Program-made: the position numbers and the translations under genes
Shown: piece after piece, positions 8,844-17,831 of the stretch
Numbering within the stretch: the first letter of the stretch is position 1
How the letters are laid out: each line of letters opens with the position of its first letter
The notes under the pieces: model-generated
What the model was told of the DNA's origin: nothing
The model's input: the letters and a program-made list of their open reading frames with translations, nothing else
Database searches by the model: none
From: Saprospiraceae bacterium
GTDB taxonomy: Bacteria > Bacteroidota > Bacteroidia > Chitinophagales > Saprospiraceae
DNA: 48,175 nt
NCBI GenBank assembly: GCA_020436785.1
Contig: JAGQXC010000137.1
Location: 1 to 48,175, forward strand
Direction of reading: 5' to 3'

Positions 8844-9056
8844 ATGCCGATTATTGTAAACCTGGATGTGATGATGGCTAAGCGAAAAATTTCATTGAAT
8901 GAACTCTCTGAAAGAGTCAATTTAACCTTATCCAACCTTTCCATCCTAAAGACCGGTAAGGCGAAGGCCATTCGTTTTAGCACTTTGGAAGCAATATGTA
9001 AAGCATTGGATTGTCAGCCCGGTGATTTATTGGAATTTGTGGCCGAAGAAGAATAA
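8844..9056 (+). CDS. Small XRE-family (Cro/C1-type) DNA-binding regulator
   Basis: The 70-residue protein is almost only a helix-turn-helix domain: MAKRKISLNELSERVNLTLSNLSILKTGK carries helices one to three, and FSTLEAICKALDCQPGDLLEF is the typical end of the YozG-like HTH_26 group. Such proteins pair with DUF2975 membrane proteins in many Firmicutes and Bacteroidota. The gene follows the DUF2975 gene by three bases and the pair is surely one transcript. The overlapping inverted repeats upstream of the operon are the natural candidates for its own binding site. Confidence 0.88.
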   Translation: MPIIVNLDVMMAKRKISLNELSERVNLTLSNLSILKTGKAKAIRFSTLEAICKALDCQPGDLLEFVAEEE

Positions 9057-9188
9057 GATCATACTCCTACCTGGCCATTGATCAGGCAAGTAATGGGTAC
9101 ATTGCATTCGTTTGAACGGATCCGGGATACAAGGGATGATGCACCGGTACTAAAAACCAGGAATTGCGGACCGCCTCCGGATGAAATA

Positions 9189-10289
9189 CTAGTCATTCCA
9201 TCCCAGTGCCTGGACCATTTTATCGTAGATGGCCGTGTTCTCGTAAATGCCACCGAATCGTTCGGCCCCAGGCCCAAAAGCGAAAACGGGTACCAGGTCT
9301 CCGGTATGACCATCCGTGGTAAATTTTCCTTCGATCTTTCCCATTTTTGAACCATAATTGATAGAGAACCCACCGCATTCATGGTCTGCGGTAACGATGA
9401 CCAGCGTCTCTCCGTCTTTTTCCGCCAGATTGAGGACCCGGCCGATGGCTTCATCAAAATCCAGCATTTCCCGAATGATGTACTGGGTATTATTGGCATG
9501 TCCTCCCCAGTCGATCTGACTTCCCTCGATCATCATAAAGTAACCGGTTTCACTGCGGCGCTCCAGGTAACGGACACCTTTATCCGCAGCCAGAGGTAAA
9601 TAATCCCGTCCCTGGGAGGCGGTAGGAGGATCCTCGTCCGCCGTGAAATAGGCAAATTTCATCTGCTTGTTCAGGACAATCCTACCCAGGTCATTTTGGC
9701 GAAAATCGGAGACCGTGTATCCTTTGGACCGCAGCTCCTTCACCAGATCCCGGTCATCCAGCGTCCGGGCGTTAAAAAACTTTTCTCCGCCACCCACGAA
9801 ATAGTCAATATCGGTTTTCAGGAAATCAACGGCAATGTCTTCGTAATTCTGGCGTAATTTATTGTGTGCAATGAAGGCAGCCGGGGTGGCATGGACAATG
9901 GTCGACGTGGCTACCAAACCGGTCGCCATGCCCCGGTCTTCCGCCTGTTCCAGGATGGTGGTCAATGGCAAGCTATCGGTACCCATAGCAATCGCACCAT
10001 TGTACGTCTTTTGACCACAGGCAAACGCAGTAGCTCCGGCAGCCGAATCGGTGATGAGGTCATTGGCAGAGTAAGCTTTATGCAATCCGATGACCGGAAA
10101 TCGCTCCAGGTTTAAATGGTTATTATTGGCGTACAATCCTGCCGTAAGCTGGGTAAGGCCCATGCCATCCCCAATTAATAAAACAATGTTCTTGGCACGC
10201 TTATGCGTTGAAGTCACCGTGACAGCTGGCTGGGAAGTATGGCATGCCATCAACAGCAACAATCCTATGGTCAAAGGAATTGCTCTCAT
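9189..10289 (-). CDS. Alkaline phosphatase, lipoprotein
   Basis: The 366-residue enzyme belongs to the PhoA superfamily and should release phosphate from phosphomonoesters outside the cytoplasm. A lipoprotein signal ends in LLMAC, with C16 as the lipid-carrying cysteine. The catalytic pieces are present: NIVLLIGDGMG (metal-binding D41), TDSAAGATAF with S82 as the nucleophile, GSQIDWGGHANN with a metal-binding D and H, and VTADHECGG with a further D-H pair. Length is a little short compared with E. coli PhoA, as is usual in Bacteroidota. It has its own promoter candidate between its start and the dprA stop. No phosphate-uptake genes are adjacent. Confidence 0.92.
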   Translation of the reverse strand: MRAIPLTIGLLLLMACHTSQPAVTVTSTHKRAKNIVLLIGDGMGLTQLTAGLYANNNHLNLERFPVIGLHKAYSANDLITDSAAGATAFACGQKTYNGAIAMGTDSLPLTTILEQAEDRGMATGLVATSTIVHATPAAFIAHNKLRQNYEDIAVDFLKTDIDYFVGGGEKFFNARTLDDRDLVKELRSKGYTVSDFRQNDLGRIVLNKQMKFAYFTADEDPPTASQGRDYLPLAADKGVRYLERRSETGYFMMIEGSQIDWGGHANNTQYIIREMLDFDEAIGRVLNLAEKDGETLVIVTADHECGGFSINYGSKMGKIEGKFTTDGHTGDLVPVFAFGPGAERFGGIYENTAIYDKMVQALGWND

Positions 10290-10308
10290 TCATTTTAAAA
10301 TAAGTTGC

Positions 10309-10316
10309 CAAAGTTA
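10309..10316 (-). promoter_or_regulatory. -7 promoter element of the alkaline phosphatase gene
   Basis: On the - strand TAACTTTG is an exact TAnnTTTG match, 19 bases before the ATG at 10289 and just after the dprA stop codon. I see no clear TTG at -33, so strength is uncertain. It suggests the phosphatase can be expressed separately from dprA. Confidence 0.5.
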
Positions 10317-10320
10317 GGAC

Positions 10321-11427
10321 TTACACTAAAATAAACCGTTTCCCGGGAGCAGATTTCACGATGCCTTTGAATTCGAGGTGCAACATAACCGTTGCCAGGG
10401 TGCTGGATCCCATCCCTGACAGGTAGGCCAGTTGATCAATATCCGCCTGGGGATGCGTCCTGAGTATTTGGTAGATCGCCTCTTCATCCGGCTCCAGGGC
10501 TAAAAATAAATTCATCTGTCGCGAAGGTCCGGATTCTTCCTCCGTCCACCCCAATTGAAAGGCAATGTCCTGGCCGGATTCAATAAGGGCTGCTTTGTGC
10601 CTCTTGATCAGGGCATTGCATCCCTGGGACAATGGATCAGAAGTGCGGCCGGGCAAGGCGAAAACTTCGCGGTGATAGGCATTGGCAAATTCGGCGGTAA
10701 TGATTGATCCGCCCCGCTCCTTGGATTCGATCACCACTACCGCTTCCGACATGGCCGCGATGATACGATTCCGCATCGGGAAATGTTCTTTGTCGATCCG
10801 GGACTGGATGGGGAATTCGGTAAGCAGTCCGCCACCGTTCTGTTCCATGGTCCGGGCCAGCTTTCGGTGAACCGCCGGGTAAATGATGTCCAGCCCATGC
10901 CCCAATACGCCCAGGGTAGGCAAACCCAGATCGAGGGCCATCCGGTGCGCCGTGGCATCAATTCCAAAGGCGAGGCCGCTGATCACCAAAGGCCGGTATT
11001 GCTGCAATTCTTCCAGGATCCGTTGAGCCATGGCTACCCCATACGGGCTGGGCTTCCGGGTACCAACCAGGGCGATCGCCCGGCGCGCATTCAGGTTGGC
11101 GGATCCCCGGTAAAACAAAATGATGGGGCTTTCCGGGATCTGTTTCAATCGCTGCGGGTAATCTGCATCCAGGTAGGTTATTATCCGGACATCCTGTTTC
11201 TGGATCCAGTCCCAATCCGGTTGCATCAATTGTTGGGGATCCGCATTGGCTATGGCGCGTGCACCGGCCTCCCCTACTCCCGGGATTTTCAACAGGCGAT
11301 GCGCCTTGGTCTCGAAAACAGCCGCCGCGCTCCCACAATAGCCGATCAGGCTTTTGGCCGTGATGGGGCCGATGGAATCCAGTTTGGCCAGGGCCAGCAG
11401 ATGGTGGACATCGGTAGCGGGAATCAT
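10321..11427 (-). CDS. dprA: DNA processing protein DprA
   Basis: DprA binds incoming single-stranded DNA during natural transformation and loads RecA. The 368-residue product has an N-terminal helix-hairpin-helix-like region (about 1-60), the Rossmann-type DprA core with GLAFGIDATAHRMAL, GGLLTEFP, HFPMRNRIIAAMSEAVVVIE and GGSIITAEFA, and a C-terminal winged-helix-like part (about 300-368, DIDQLAYLSGMGSSTLATVMLHLE) often called DprA_WH. Its ATG overlaps the stop of the upstream TMTC-like gene in ATGA form, so the two are translationally linked. Naturally competent and non-competent Bacteroidota alike carry dprA, so its presence alone does not prove transformation. Confidence 0.95.
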   Translation of the reverse strand: MIPATDVHHLLALAKLDSIGPITAKSLIGYCGSAAAVFETKAHRLLKIPGVGEAGARAIANADPQQLMQPDWDWIQKQDVRIITYLDADYPQRLKQIPESPIILFYRGSANLNARRAIALVGTRKPSPYGVAMAQRILEELQQYRPLVISGLAFGIDATAHRMALDLGLPTLGVLGHGLDIIYPAVHRKLARTMEQNGGGLLTEFPIQSRIDKEHFPMRNRIIAAMSEAVVVIESKERGGSIITAEFANAYHREVFALPGRTSDPLSQGCNALIKRHKAALIESGQDIAFQLGWTEEESGPSRQMNLFLALEPDEEAIYQILRTHPQADIDQLAYLSGMGSSTLATVMLHLEFKGIVKSAPGKRFILV

Positions 11428-13316
11428 TGCAATGCTCTTTGTAAGTAGGGAGTTGCTTGTTCCGGCTGCCCCATGGCGCGATACGCATCGGCCATGGCCT
11501 GGTTGAGTCGGCGATCGCCCGGTGACAGCGTTAGCCCGTAATTCAGGTATTTGACCGCTTCCGGATAATATTGGAATTTTTTCATCATGATTTCCGTACC
11601 CACCCGGTAATCAAAGTCGATCAGACTATTTAATTGCTGACCCCGCTTATTCAGGTATTCCATGTATTGGGGGATGTAATCATCCCGGGGAAACATGGAC
11701 AGAACGTTGTAAAACGAATCCAATAATTTTTGCAGGTTACCATCCGACTTGTATCGTTCGGCCGCAATCCCGCCCAGCATCCGGATGGCATCGCCATAAC
11801 TGGGCAGGATATCGATCGCCCGGCGAATATGGACTTCCGCCGTATCCAGATTTACATTGCGCTCCTCATTGCTGGTTGCCTGGAGTGCTTTGTCAAAATA
11901 AATGGTCCCGTAAAATAAATTGGCCCGGGCACTGTGCGTTGAAACGGCCATGGCCGACCGGTTCAGGGTCACCTTGTTTTCCCAAACAGGAACGCGGGTA
12001 AATGTCCGCCATCCAAAACCTACCGCCATGATCAACAGAAGGATTTGAACGATGCGCTGATAATTTCCCGCCAGCCGTTCCGTGACCAACCAGGCTAAAG
12101 TCAGGGCGATGCCAAAGGAGGGCATGTATAGAAACCGCTCATTCATAAAGGTACCAACAGGGAAGAGGATATTGGAGATGACCAGCAACGTTGACAGATA
12201 GAAGGCCATACCATACGCTCCGGTATTCTTTTTCCAGACGCCAGTCAGGGCATAGTAGATGGCCGGAACATAAAGGAGCAACGCCGCCCAGGGCTGCCAT
12301 TGGCCAAAATTGGTAATGGGGATGTGGTACGGATAATAATCATGCGTCAACGGATGAGGAAATACCAATAGCCTGACGTAGTCCAGCATGGTATAGGCGA
12401 TGGTCCCCAATCGTTCGCCCAGATTCATTCCTTTGAAGGGGTTGTTCATCACACTGAGCGTTTCGGGGTCGGCGCCTTTCAGGTAGCCGATGGCGTGATA
12501 CCGCATGGAAAAATAAATCAAACCAATCCCGGCCAGGGTGCCCAGCAACATCCACCCCTTTTTGTCAAAATTCCAGGAGCGAAAAACCCACCAGGCCATC
12601 GGGATCAAACCCAAAAACATAAAGGCGTTTTCTTTGGCCAGAATTCCTCCCAATAACGTACCCGCCATCAGCAACAAGCGCCACCATCCTCCATGATCGT
12701 AAAAGCGGAGTCCATACCATAATGCACCGCCGGCCAGCAATAAGGCCATGATCTCGTCCCTGCCTTTGATATTGGCTACGACCTCGACATGCACCGGGTG
12801 CAATACCCACCACAATGCGGCAACGAACGGGAGGGTCCAATACCAGGATCTGGTATCTGCGGTCTGACCAGTAAGCAGGAAAAACAAACGGTAAATGACG
12901 ATCACGGACAAGACATAAAGCAGGATGTTGATGATGTGGGCGGTCTTGGGATTGGTGCCGAAGAGTTGACTTTCAATGGCAAAAGTGACCAACGACAAAG
13001 GCCGGTAGCGGGCACCGACGACCAGGTTCTTTTGTTCTCCGAAATAGCCGGAAAATGTCTCAGTGGTCAAAATTTCGCCAATGCCCGAAATACCTTTTTT
13101 AACGTAATTATTCTCCGAATAAACAATGCTGTCATCGAGTACAAAATCATAACCGACCGACTGCCAATAAAGGGCTACCGGGATGATGGCCAGGATCAAC
13201 ACGGGCAGCCAGTGTTGCTTCCAATGATATGCCGCAGGTTTGAACGCAGATTTCTTAGAACGGGATTTTTTAGTCGCCTTGGGGGAGGATGCAAAGGGTT
13301 TCTTCTTTTGCGCCAT
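11424..13316 (-). CDS. TMTC-like polytopic membrane protein with C-terminal TPRs
   Basis: The 630-residue protein starts with a lysine-rich cytoplasmic stretch, then about ten membrane helices (from residue 33 to about 440), and ends in tetratricopeptide-like helices (about 450-630, ending LSPGDRRLNQAMADAYRAMGQPEQATPYLQRAL). The first periplasmic loop carries FVLDDSIVYSENNYV and later GARYRPLSLVTFAIE, the DD and YRPL features of GT-C fold glycosyltransferases of the TMTC/PMT type. It may transfer a lipid-linked sugar onto exported proteins; this is inferred from family resemblance. It overlaps dprA by four bases. The reason for this pairing is not evident. Confidence 0.75.
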   Translation of the reverse strand: MAQKKKPFASSPKATKKSRSKKSAFKPAAYHWKQHWLPVLILAIIPVALYWQSVGYDFVLDDSIVYSENNYVKKGISGIGEILTTETFSGYFGEQKNLVVGARYRPLSLVTFAIESQLFGTNPKTAHIINILLYVLSVIVIYRLFFLLTGQTADTRSWYWTLPFVAALWWVLHPVHVEVVANIKGRDEIMALLLAGGALWYGLRFYDHGGWWRLLLMAGTLLGGILAKENAFMFLGLIPMAWWVFRSWNFDKKGWMLLGTLAGIGLIYFSMRYHAIGYLKGADPETLSVMNNPFKGMNLGERLGTIAYTMLDYVRLLVFPHPLTHDYYPYHIPITNFGQWQPWAALLLYVPAIYYALTGVWKKNTGAYGMAFYLSTLLVISNILFPVGTFMNERFLYMPSFGIALTLAWLVTERLAGNYQRIVQILLLIMAVGFGWRTFTRVPVWENKVTLNRSAMAVSTHSARANLFYGTIYFDKALQATSNEERNVNLDTAEVHIRRAIDILPSYGDAIRMLGGIAAERYKSDGNLQKLLDSFYNVLSMFPRDDYIPQYMEYLNKRGQQLNSLIDFDYRVGTEIMMKKFQYYPEAVKYLNYGLTLSPGDRRLNQAMADAYRAMGQPEQATPYLQRALQ

Positions 13317-13448
13317 GCGGTGTAAAGGAATTTACCTGCAATTTAACCGAAATCACGCATTCGAAAAACCAATCATGCAAGTAAACTGCTCCAATGGCAG
13401 GTCGCCCAGTCCCCGGAAGTAGTTTAATTAATCGTACTATCCAAAACT

Positions 13449-13515
13449 GATTCAAGATTTATTGGGAAGAATCATCAGGTCCATCTTTCAAATCCCAAAT
13501 CAAAAATCTTGAATC
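13449..13515. repeat. 12-bp inverted repeat in the OMP/TMTC intergenic region
   Basis: GATTCAAGATTT (13449-13460) and AAATCTTGAATC (13504-13515) are perfect inverted complements around a 43-base loop. The loop and flanks are made of GATTT-type words (on the - strand GATTTAGGATTCAAG, TTGATTTGGGATTTG), which resemble the tandem repeat at 46065-46106. It lies right after the stop of the barrel gene, so it could fold as a 3' end structure. Confidence 0.5.
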
Positions 13516-13520
13516 CTAAA

Positions 13521-14681
13521 TCAGTACGAGTATTTTATACGCAGGAAAAATGCCTGCAACGGGGAATAAAAGTGGTCCGTTTTATTCCATAAAATCTGAC
13601 CCACCAGATCCAGGTCCCAATTCTGTGCCACCGAAACGCTCACGGTAGGATTGACAAAAAAAGGCTGACTTTTCACGGGGCTATAGATGACCGATAGCCC
13701 GCCTGTAACCAACGGGCTGACCGGATGAGATGCCTGTACGTACAGGGCACTGCGGTAAGGATACAGATTCTTGGCGGAAAGGCTAAAGTTGAACAATTCA
13801 GTCACCGGCGCTTTGGTCTCACCCTGGCTATTGATCATAAATCCTGCCTGAACATAGGTTCCCTTGGCAAATGAATAATCCATACCGGTTGCTCCGGTGA
13901 AGACATTCCGCCCCCCCTCATCCAGTGCATGGAAGTAACTCCACTCCCCCTTCCAACCGGCATTGCCGACATTTCCGGCCCAACCTATCCCCGCAACCGC
14001 ATTGTTCTGAAAATAGCCCGCCAGTACCTGAAAGTCGTAATTCCAGTGATTAAATCGCCATAGGCTCGCATAGGTGCCTTTATTGATGTGGTTGGTGGCT
14101 TTTCCGGCCACTTCAACACTGGTATTTCCATTAAAATAATACCGGACCAGCACCGCATCGCTTCCCGGACGCTCTTCATAATCAAAATCGGTAAAGGAGA
14201 AGGTGTTAAAAATATCGTTCGCATTCCAGAAGGTATGGATGCCCCAGTTGATGCGTTGACGCCCAATCCGGATGTCCCAGGATCCTTTGGAATATGCCGC
14301 AGACAGGCGGTCTATCATGGTGTGCAAAACGACCGATTTGGAGGATGCGACGACCCACGAAAGGTCAAAGTAGTCGTTGTTTACATCGGCAATGCTCTGG
14401 ACGAAATTAGGCGTGGACTTGACTAATTCCCCGTAAAATAAACGGGACCGGATGTCCATGCGCAAGGTCCAGTTTTTATTGGGATAATATTTGACGCTGT
14501 AACGATGATGAAAAAGCTGGTCGGACAGGGACTGATCGAGGTCAGGAATAAAAAACTGGGTATGCAGGAACTTGATGTATGACTTCTGATCCCATTTGGT
14601 GCTTAATTCCTGCGCTGCCACCGAAAAAGCAACCATAAGCGAGGCAATCAATATGGTCCCGCGTGCGAATTGCTTATCCAT
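13521..14681 (-). CDS. Outer-membrane beta-barrel protein of the LolA/ABC operon
   Basis: The 386-residue protein has a signal peptide (about 1-24, ending SVAAQ) and then alternating strands that end in an aromatic residue (FFLRIKYSY), as barrels inserted by BAM do. The segment IGRQRINWGIHTFWNANDIFN is typical of DUF1302-like barrels that accompany LolA-like proteins and FtsX permeases. I chose the ATG at 14681, eight bases inside the end of the ATPase gene, because it begins the signal peptide; an upstream in-frame start would add 31 non-signal residues. It is the last gene of a five-gene operon and may be the outer-membrane end of an export path. The cargo is unknown. Confidence 0.8.
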   Translation of the reverse strand: MDKQFARGTILIASLMVAFSVAAQELSTKWDQKSYIKFLHTQFFIPDLDQSLSDQLFHHRYSVKYYPNKNWTLRMDIRSRLFYGELVKSTPNFVQSIADVNNDYFDLSWVVASSKSVVLHTMIDRLSAAYSKGSWDIRIGRQRINWGIHTFWNANDIFNTFSFTDFDYEERPGSDAVLVRYYFNGNTSVEVAGKATNHINKGTYASLWRFNHWNYDFQVLAGYFQNNAVAGIGWAGNVGNAGWKGEWSYFHALDEGGRNVFTGATGMDYSFAKGTYVQAGFMINSQGETKAPVTELFNFSLSAKNLYPYRSALYVQASHPVSPLVTGGLSVIYSPVKSQPFFVNPTVSVSVAQNWDLDLVGQILWNKTDHFYSPLQAFFLRIKYSY

Positions 14682-15372
14682 GGCCCAGTTGATCAGAAAT
14701 AATTTTGCCGTCCTCCAGGGTAATGATCCGGTGGGCCCGATCGATGACGCGTTGGTCATGGGTAGAAAATACAAAGGTCATTTGTTCTTCACGATTGAGA
14801 TTGGCCATGATATCCAGCAATTGGCCGGTCGAAACGGAATCCAGGTTGGCAGTAGGCTCATCAGCCAACACGAAAGCCGGCTTGGAAGCCAGTGCCCGGG
14901 CCACCGCGACACGCTGTTGCTGGCCACCGGATAGTTCGATCGGACGCTTGGATATTTTGTCGTCCAGTCCCACCGCATGCAATAATTCGAGCGCCCGCTT
15001 ATGGCGTTGGTCCTTCGGCAATTTCTGCAGCAGCATGACAAACTCCACATTCTCCAGCGCGGTGAGTACCGGTATCAGGTTGTAGGCCTGGAATACAAAC
15101 CCGATGTTGTCACGACGAAAATCAATGAGCGCATTGTCCGAAAGCGCGGAAATATCCTTACCCCCAACTTCAATATATCCTTCCGATGGACGATCCAAAC
15201 CGCCGATGATGTTCAACAGGGTGGTCTTTCCCGAGCCGGAGGGACCAACGATGGCCACAAATTCACCCTCTTTAATGGTCAGATCCACGCCTCGCAGGGC
15301 ATGGACCGGAATGGTGTCCGGTTGGTAAGTTTTGGTAATTCCTTTGGTTACAATGACAGGCTTCATATTCAT
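14674..15372 (-). CDS. ABC transporter ATPase, LolD/MacB type
   Basis: The 232-residue protein is the ATP-hydrolysing subunit for the two FtsX-type permeases encoded upstream. It has Walker A GPSGSGKTT at about residues 43-51, the signature LSGGQQQR at about 147-154, Walker B VLADEPTANLD around D171-E172, and a switch histidine in FSTHDQ. The full-length match and the NLD after Walker B place it in the LolD/MacB/FtsE group, which does not import but uses ATP for mechanical work on envelope lipoproteins, peptides or cell division proteins. It starts four bases after the stop of the preceding permease gene. Confidence 0.95.
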   Translation of the reverse strand: MNMKPVIVTKGITKTYQPDTIPVHALRGVDLTIKEGEFVAIVGPSGSGKTTLLNIIGGLDRPSEGYIEVGGKDISALSDNALIDFRRDNIGFVFQAYNLIPVLTALENVEFVMLLQKLPKDQRHKRALELLHAVGLDDKISKRPIELSGGQQQRVAVARALASKPAFVLADEPTANLDSVSTGQLLDIMANLNREEQMTFVFSTHDQRVIDRAHRIITLEDGKIISDQLGHG

Positions 15373-15376
15373 TCAA

Positions 15377-16588
15377 TTAAAGGGTTCGGATGGCTTCTAC
15401 CGGACGTAACCGGATGGCCCGCAAGGCCGGAAACAAACTACCGATGAGTGCGGTAATGACGACGGCAATCGCCAGCTGCCAATAAATCGTCGGAGGGACC
15501 CAGGGATAGATAATATCCGATAAACCAAATTCCCGCATACCCGCAGAATAGGCCGAAAGGTCCAGGCCGGTATTACTGGTCAACAGGATGGTGACGTAAC
15601 CGACCAGCATCCCGATCGGAGCCCCGATGCATCCGAGCAACAGGGTTTCGATCAGGATCATAAAAAAGACCCGTTGTTTGTTCATACCAATGGCCATCAG
15701 CATTCCCAGTTCCTTGATCCGCTCCAATACAGCCATCATCATGGTATTGATGATCCCGAATATCAAGGCGAGCATCACGATGATGGTCATGATCGTGGAA
15801 GTCAGTCCAATGGTCGACTCGTACAATTCAAGGTCCGGCGACAATGTCTTGTAACTCTGGACATCTAGACCGGGATATTCTTTAACGATCCGGTCCATTA
15901 TGGGTTGAAAGTCGGTGCCGTCAGGTACCCGTATGGCTATTTCATGCAATCCATCGCCTCCCAGCAATTTCTTGATGTCCTCCTGACGGACAAAAATATG
16001 CTGGCTGTCGTAGCGCGAGTCTTTCGTTTTGTACAGTCCTACGATGCGAAAAGAGGCAGCGGTGATTTCTCCGGAGTAGGATTGAAAGGTCAGCACCACG
16101 CGGTTATTAAGTGATACCTGAATCTTGTCAGCCAGGTCTTCACCGATCAGCATTGGGTTACGGGAATCCACATCGAGGTACTGCCCCTGGGATAAATGAT
16201 CTTGTAATTCCGTGGTTGCATTTTCAGGTCCGGGTTGAATGGCTTTGATGGTCACCCCGCGGGCAGCCTTGGGTGAAGAGACCATACCTTGTACCAGTAA
16301 CCGGGGAGATAGCAATTCCTCCGGGAATTCGTTTTTCAGATTCTGGTAGATCGCGAAACCATTGGGGAGCGTATCCTCAAGGGCTTTGTCGACAAAATAA
16401 TCGGACCGGTGGATCTGGATATGGGACCATTCATTGAGAATGGCCGTATGAATATACGTTCGTACCATCCCAATACTGAATCCCGTAATGACAATGATCG
16501 CCCAGATGCCGAGGACTACGGCGGAGATAACCACCAGGCTGCGGGTTCGGCTTCTCCAAATGTTTCTCCAGGCTACTTTAAAGATCAT
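15377..16588 (-). CDS. FtsX/LolE-type ABC permease (second)
   Basis: The 403-residue protein has one N-terminal membrane helix (about 18-42), a large periplasmic domain of the MacB type (about 45-270) and three C-terminal helices (about 277-300, 320-350 and 365-395) ending GSLFPALRAIRLRPVEAIRTL. The N-terminal FKVAWRNIWRSRTRS and the C-terminal RPVEAIR motifs are hallmarks of the LolC/E and MacB permease family. It would pair with the neighbouring permease, encoded 22 bases upstream, as a heterodimer driven by the LolD-like ATPase. Its substrate cannot be deduced. Confidence 0.9.
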   Translation of the reverse strand: MIFKVAWRNIWRSRTRSLVVISAVVLGIWAIIVITGFSIGMVRTYIHTAILNEWSHIQIHRSDYFVDKALEDTLPNGFAIYQNLKNEFPEELLSPRLLVQGMVSSPKAARGVTIKAIQPGPENATTELQDHLSQGQYLDVDSRNPMLIGEDLADKIQVSLNNRVVLTFQSYSGEITAASFRIVGLYKTKDSRYDSQHIFVRQEDIKKLLGGDGLHEIAIRVPDGTDFQPIMDRIVKEYPGLDVQSYKTLSPDLELYESTIGLTSTIMTIIVMLALIFGIINTMMMAVLERIKELGMLMAIGMNKQRVFFMILIETLLLGCIGAPIGMLVGYVTILLTSNTGLDLSAYSAGMREFGLSDIIYPWVPPTIYWQLAIAVVITALIGSLFPALRAIRLRPVEAIRTL

Positions 16589-16610
16589 AATCGTTGTACT
16601 GCTTGATGAA

Positions 16611-17828
16611 TTACTGTCGCATCGCTTCCACCGGCCGCATCTTCCGGATCACCCAGAAGGGGTATAAGGCCAGCAAAGAGGTGATGATGAATACAAAGAG
16701 GACCTGCCAGCTGAAGATTCCCCAATCGAATGCCGGAGGGATGATGGGTTCGGCCCCAAATTTTTCATAGGCCTGGGCATATTCTCCACTCATCTGGAAC
16801 GGATGCAGCGACAAATATTTTACCAGAGGCACACTGATCAGGAATCCGAGACCTACCCCCAACATGCCGATCATAATGACTTCCATCCACATCATGCCGA
16901 ACAACTGCATGCGCCGCATCCCAATGGATAGAAGCACGCCCAGTTCGTATTGTCGGTCTTTGGTCATCATCAGGATGGTTCCCAGGATGCCAAAGGATAT
17001 GATGATGTAAAGGATGATCAGAATGACATTGGCGCTGGCGGTGTCCATTTCTTTGGCCTGCATCAATTCCGGCATCATCTGTTGCCAGTCTTTGACCGCA
17101 TATTGCGAAGTATCCAAATCACTTCTCAGGGTATTGACCAGTGTGCTGACTTCATCCTTGTCTTTTAACCCGACGACGACCGACGTGACCTGGTCACCCG
17201 TTCCGTAAAATTGTTGCGCATCAGTCAAATGCAGATAGACCATGGTCTTGGAAAGGTCGGGCGAAGCAAAATGAATCAATCCACGTACCGGATACTCTCC
17301 GACGGCATTCACACCATGGTATCCCTGACTCAGAAAGATCAATGTATCACCCACTCCGATTTTAAAATTCTGAGCCAGGCCTTCACCCACCAGAATGCCC
17401 TCAGGGGAAGACTCCCAGTAATCGCCCTGGGAAATACGACCTTTCAGTCCCGTCAACTGGTCTTCCTTTGCCGCATCAATACCAATCATCAGCGCCCCCT
17501 GGGTCCGGTTGCCACCGGATGCCAGGGCGAAAGACTCCAATCGCGGCACCAACGGATAGTCTTCTTTAATCCGGTCCGGTACCTGTTCCAGAAGGGTTTG
17601 CCGGTCAATCACTTCATCAATGGACCGGTCGTCCCAGAATTTTTTACCCTGAACCTGGATGTATCCGTAGTAATAATTCACCACGTTATCCACCATATGA
17701 TCCCAGGTTCCCCGCTGGATGGATTGCATCACTGAAGAAAACAATACGGCAAACAATACGGAAGCAGCGGTGATTAATGTGCGGCGTTTATTCCGCCATA
17801 TATTTCGCCAGGCAAGACTCAGTAGCAT
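16611..17828 (-). CDS. FtsX/LolC-type ABC permease (first)
   Basis: The 405-residue protein has the same design as the next permease: LLSLAWRNIWRNKRRTLITAASV at the start, one membrane helix, a periplasmic MacB-like domain with GDTLIFLSQGYHG, and three C-terminal helices ending PFWVIRKMRPVEAMRQ. The two permeases share the family pattern but differ through most of their length, so they are diverged partners and not a recent duplicate. It starts three bases after the stop of the LolA-like gene, which indicates strict cotranscription. Confidence 0.9.
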   Translation of the reverse strand: MLLSLAWRNIWRNKRRTLITAASVLFAVLFSSVMQSIQRGTWDHMVDNVVNYYYGYIQVQGKKFWDDRSIDEVIDRQTLLEQVPDRIKEDYPLVPRLESFALASGGNRTQGALMIGIDAAKEDQLTGLKGRISQGDYWESSPEGILVGEGLAQNFKIGVGDTLIFLSQGYHGVNAVGEYPVRGLIHFASPDLSKTMVYLHLTDAQQFYGTGDQVTSVVVGLKDKDEVSTLVNTLRSDLDTSQYAVKDWQQMMPELMQAKEMDTASANVILIILYIIISFGILGTILMMTKDRQYELGVLLSIGMRRMQLFGMMWMEVIMIGMLGVGLGFLISVPLVKYLSLHPFQMSGEYAQAYEKFGAEPIIPPAFDWGIFSWQVLFVFIITSLLALYPFWVIRKMRPVEAMRQ

Positions 17829-17831
17829 CGG

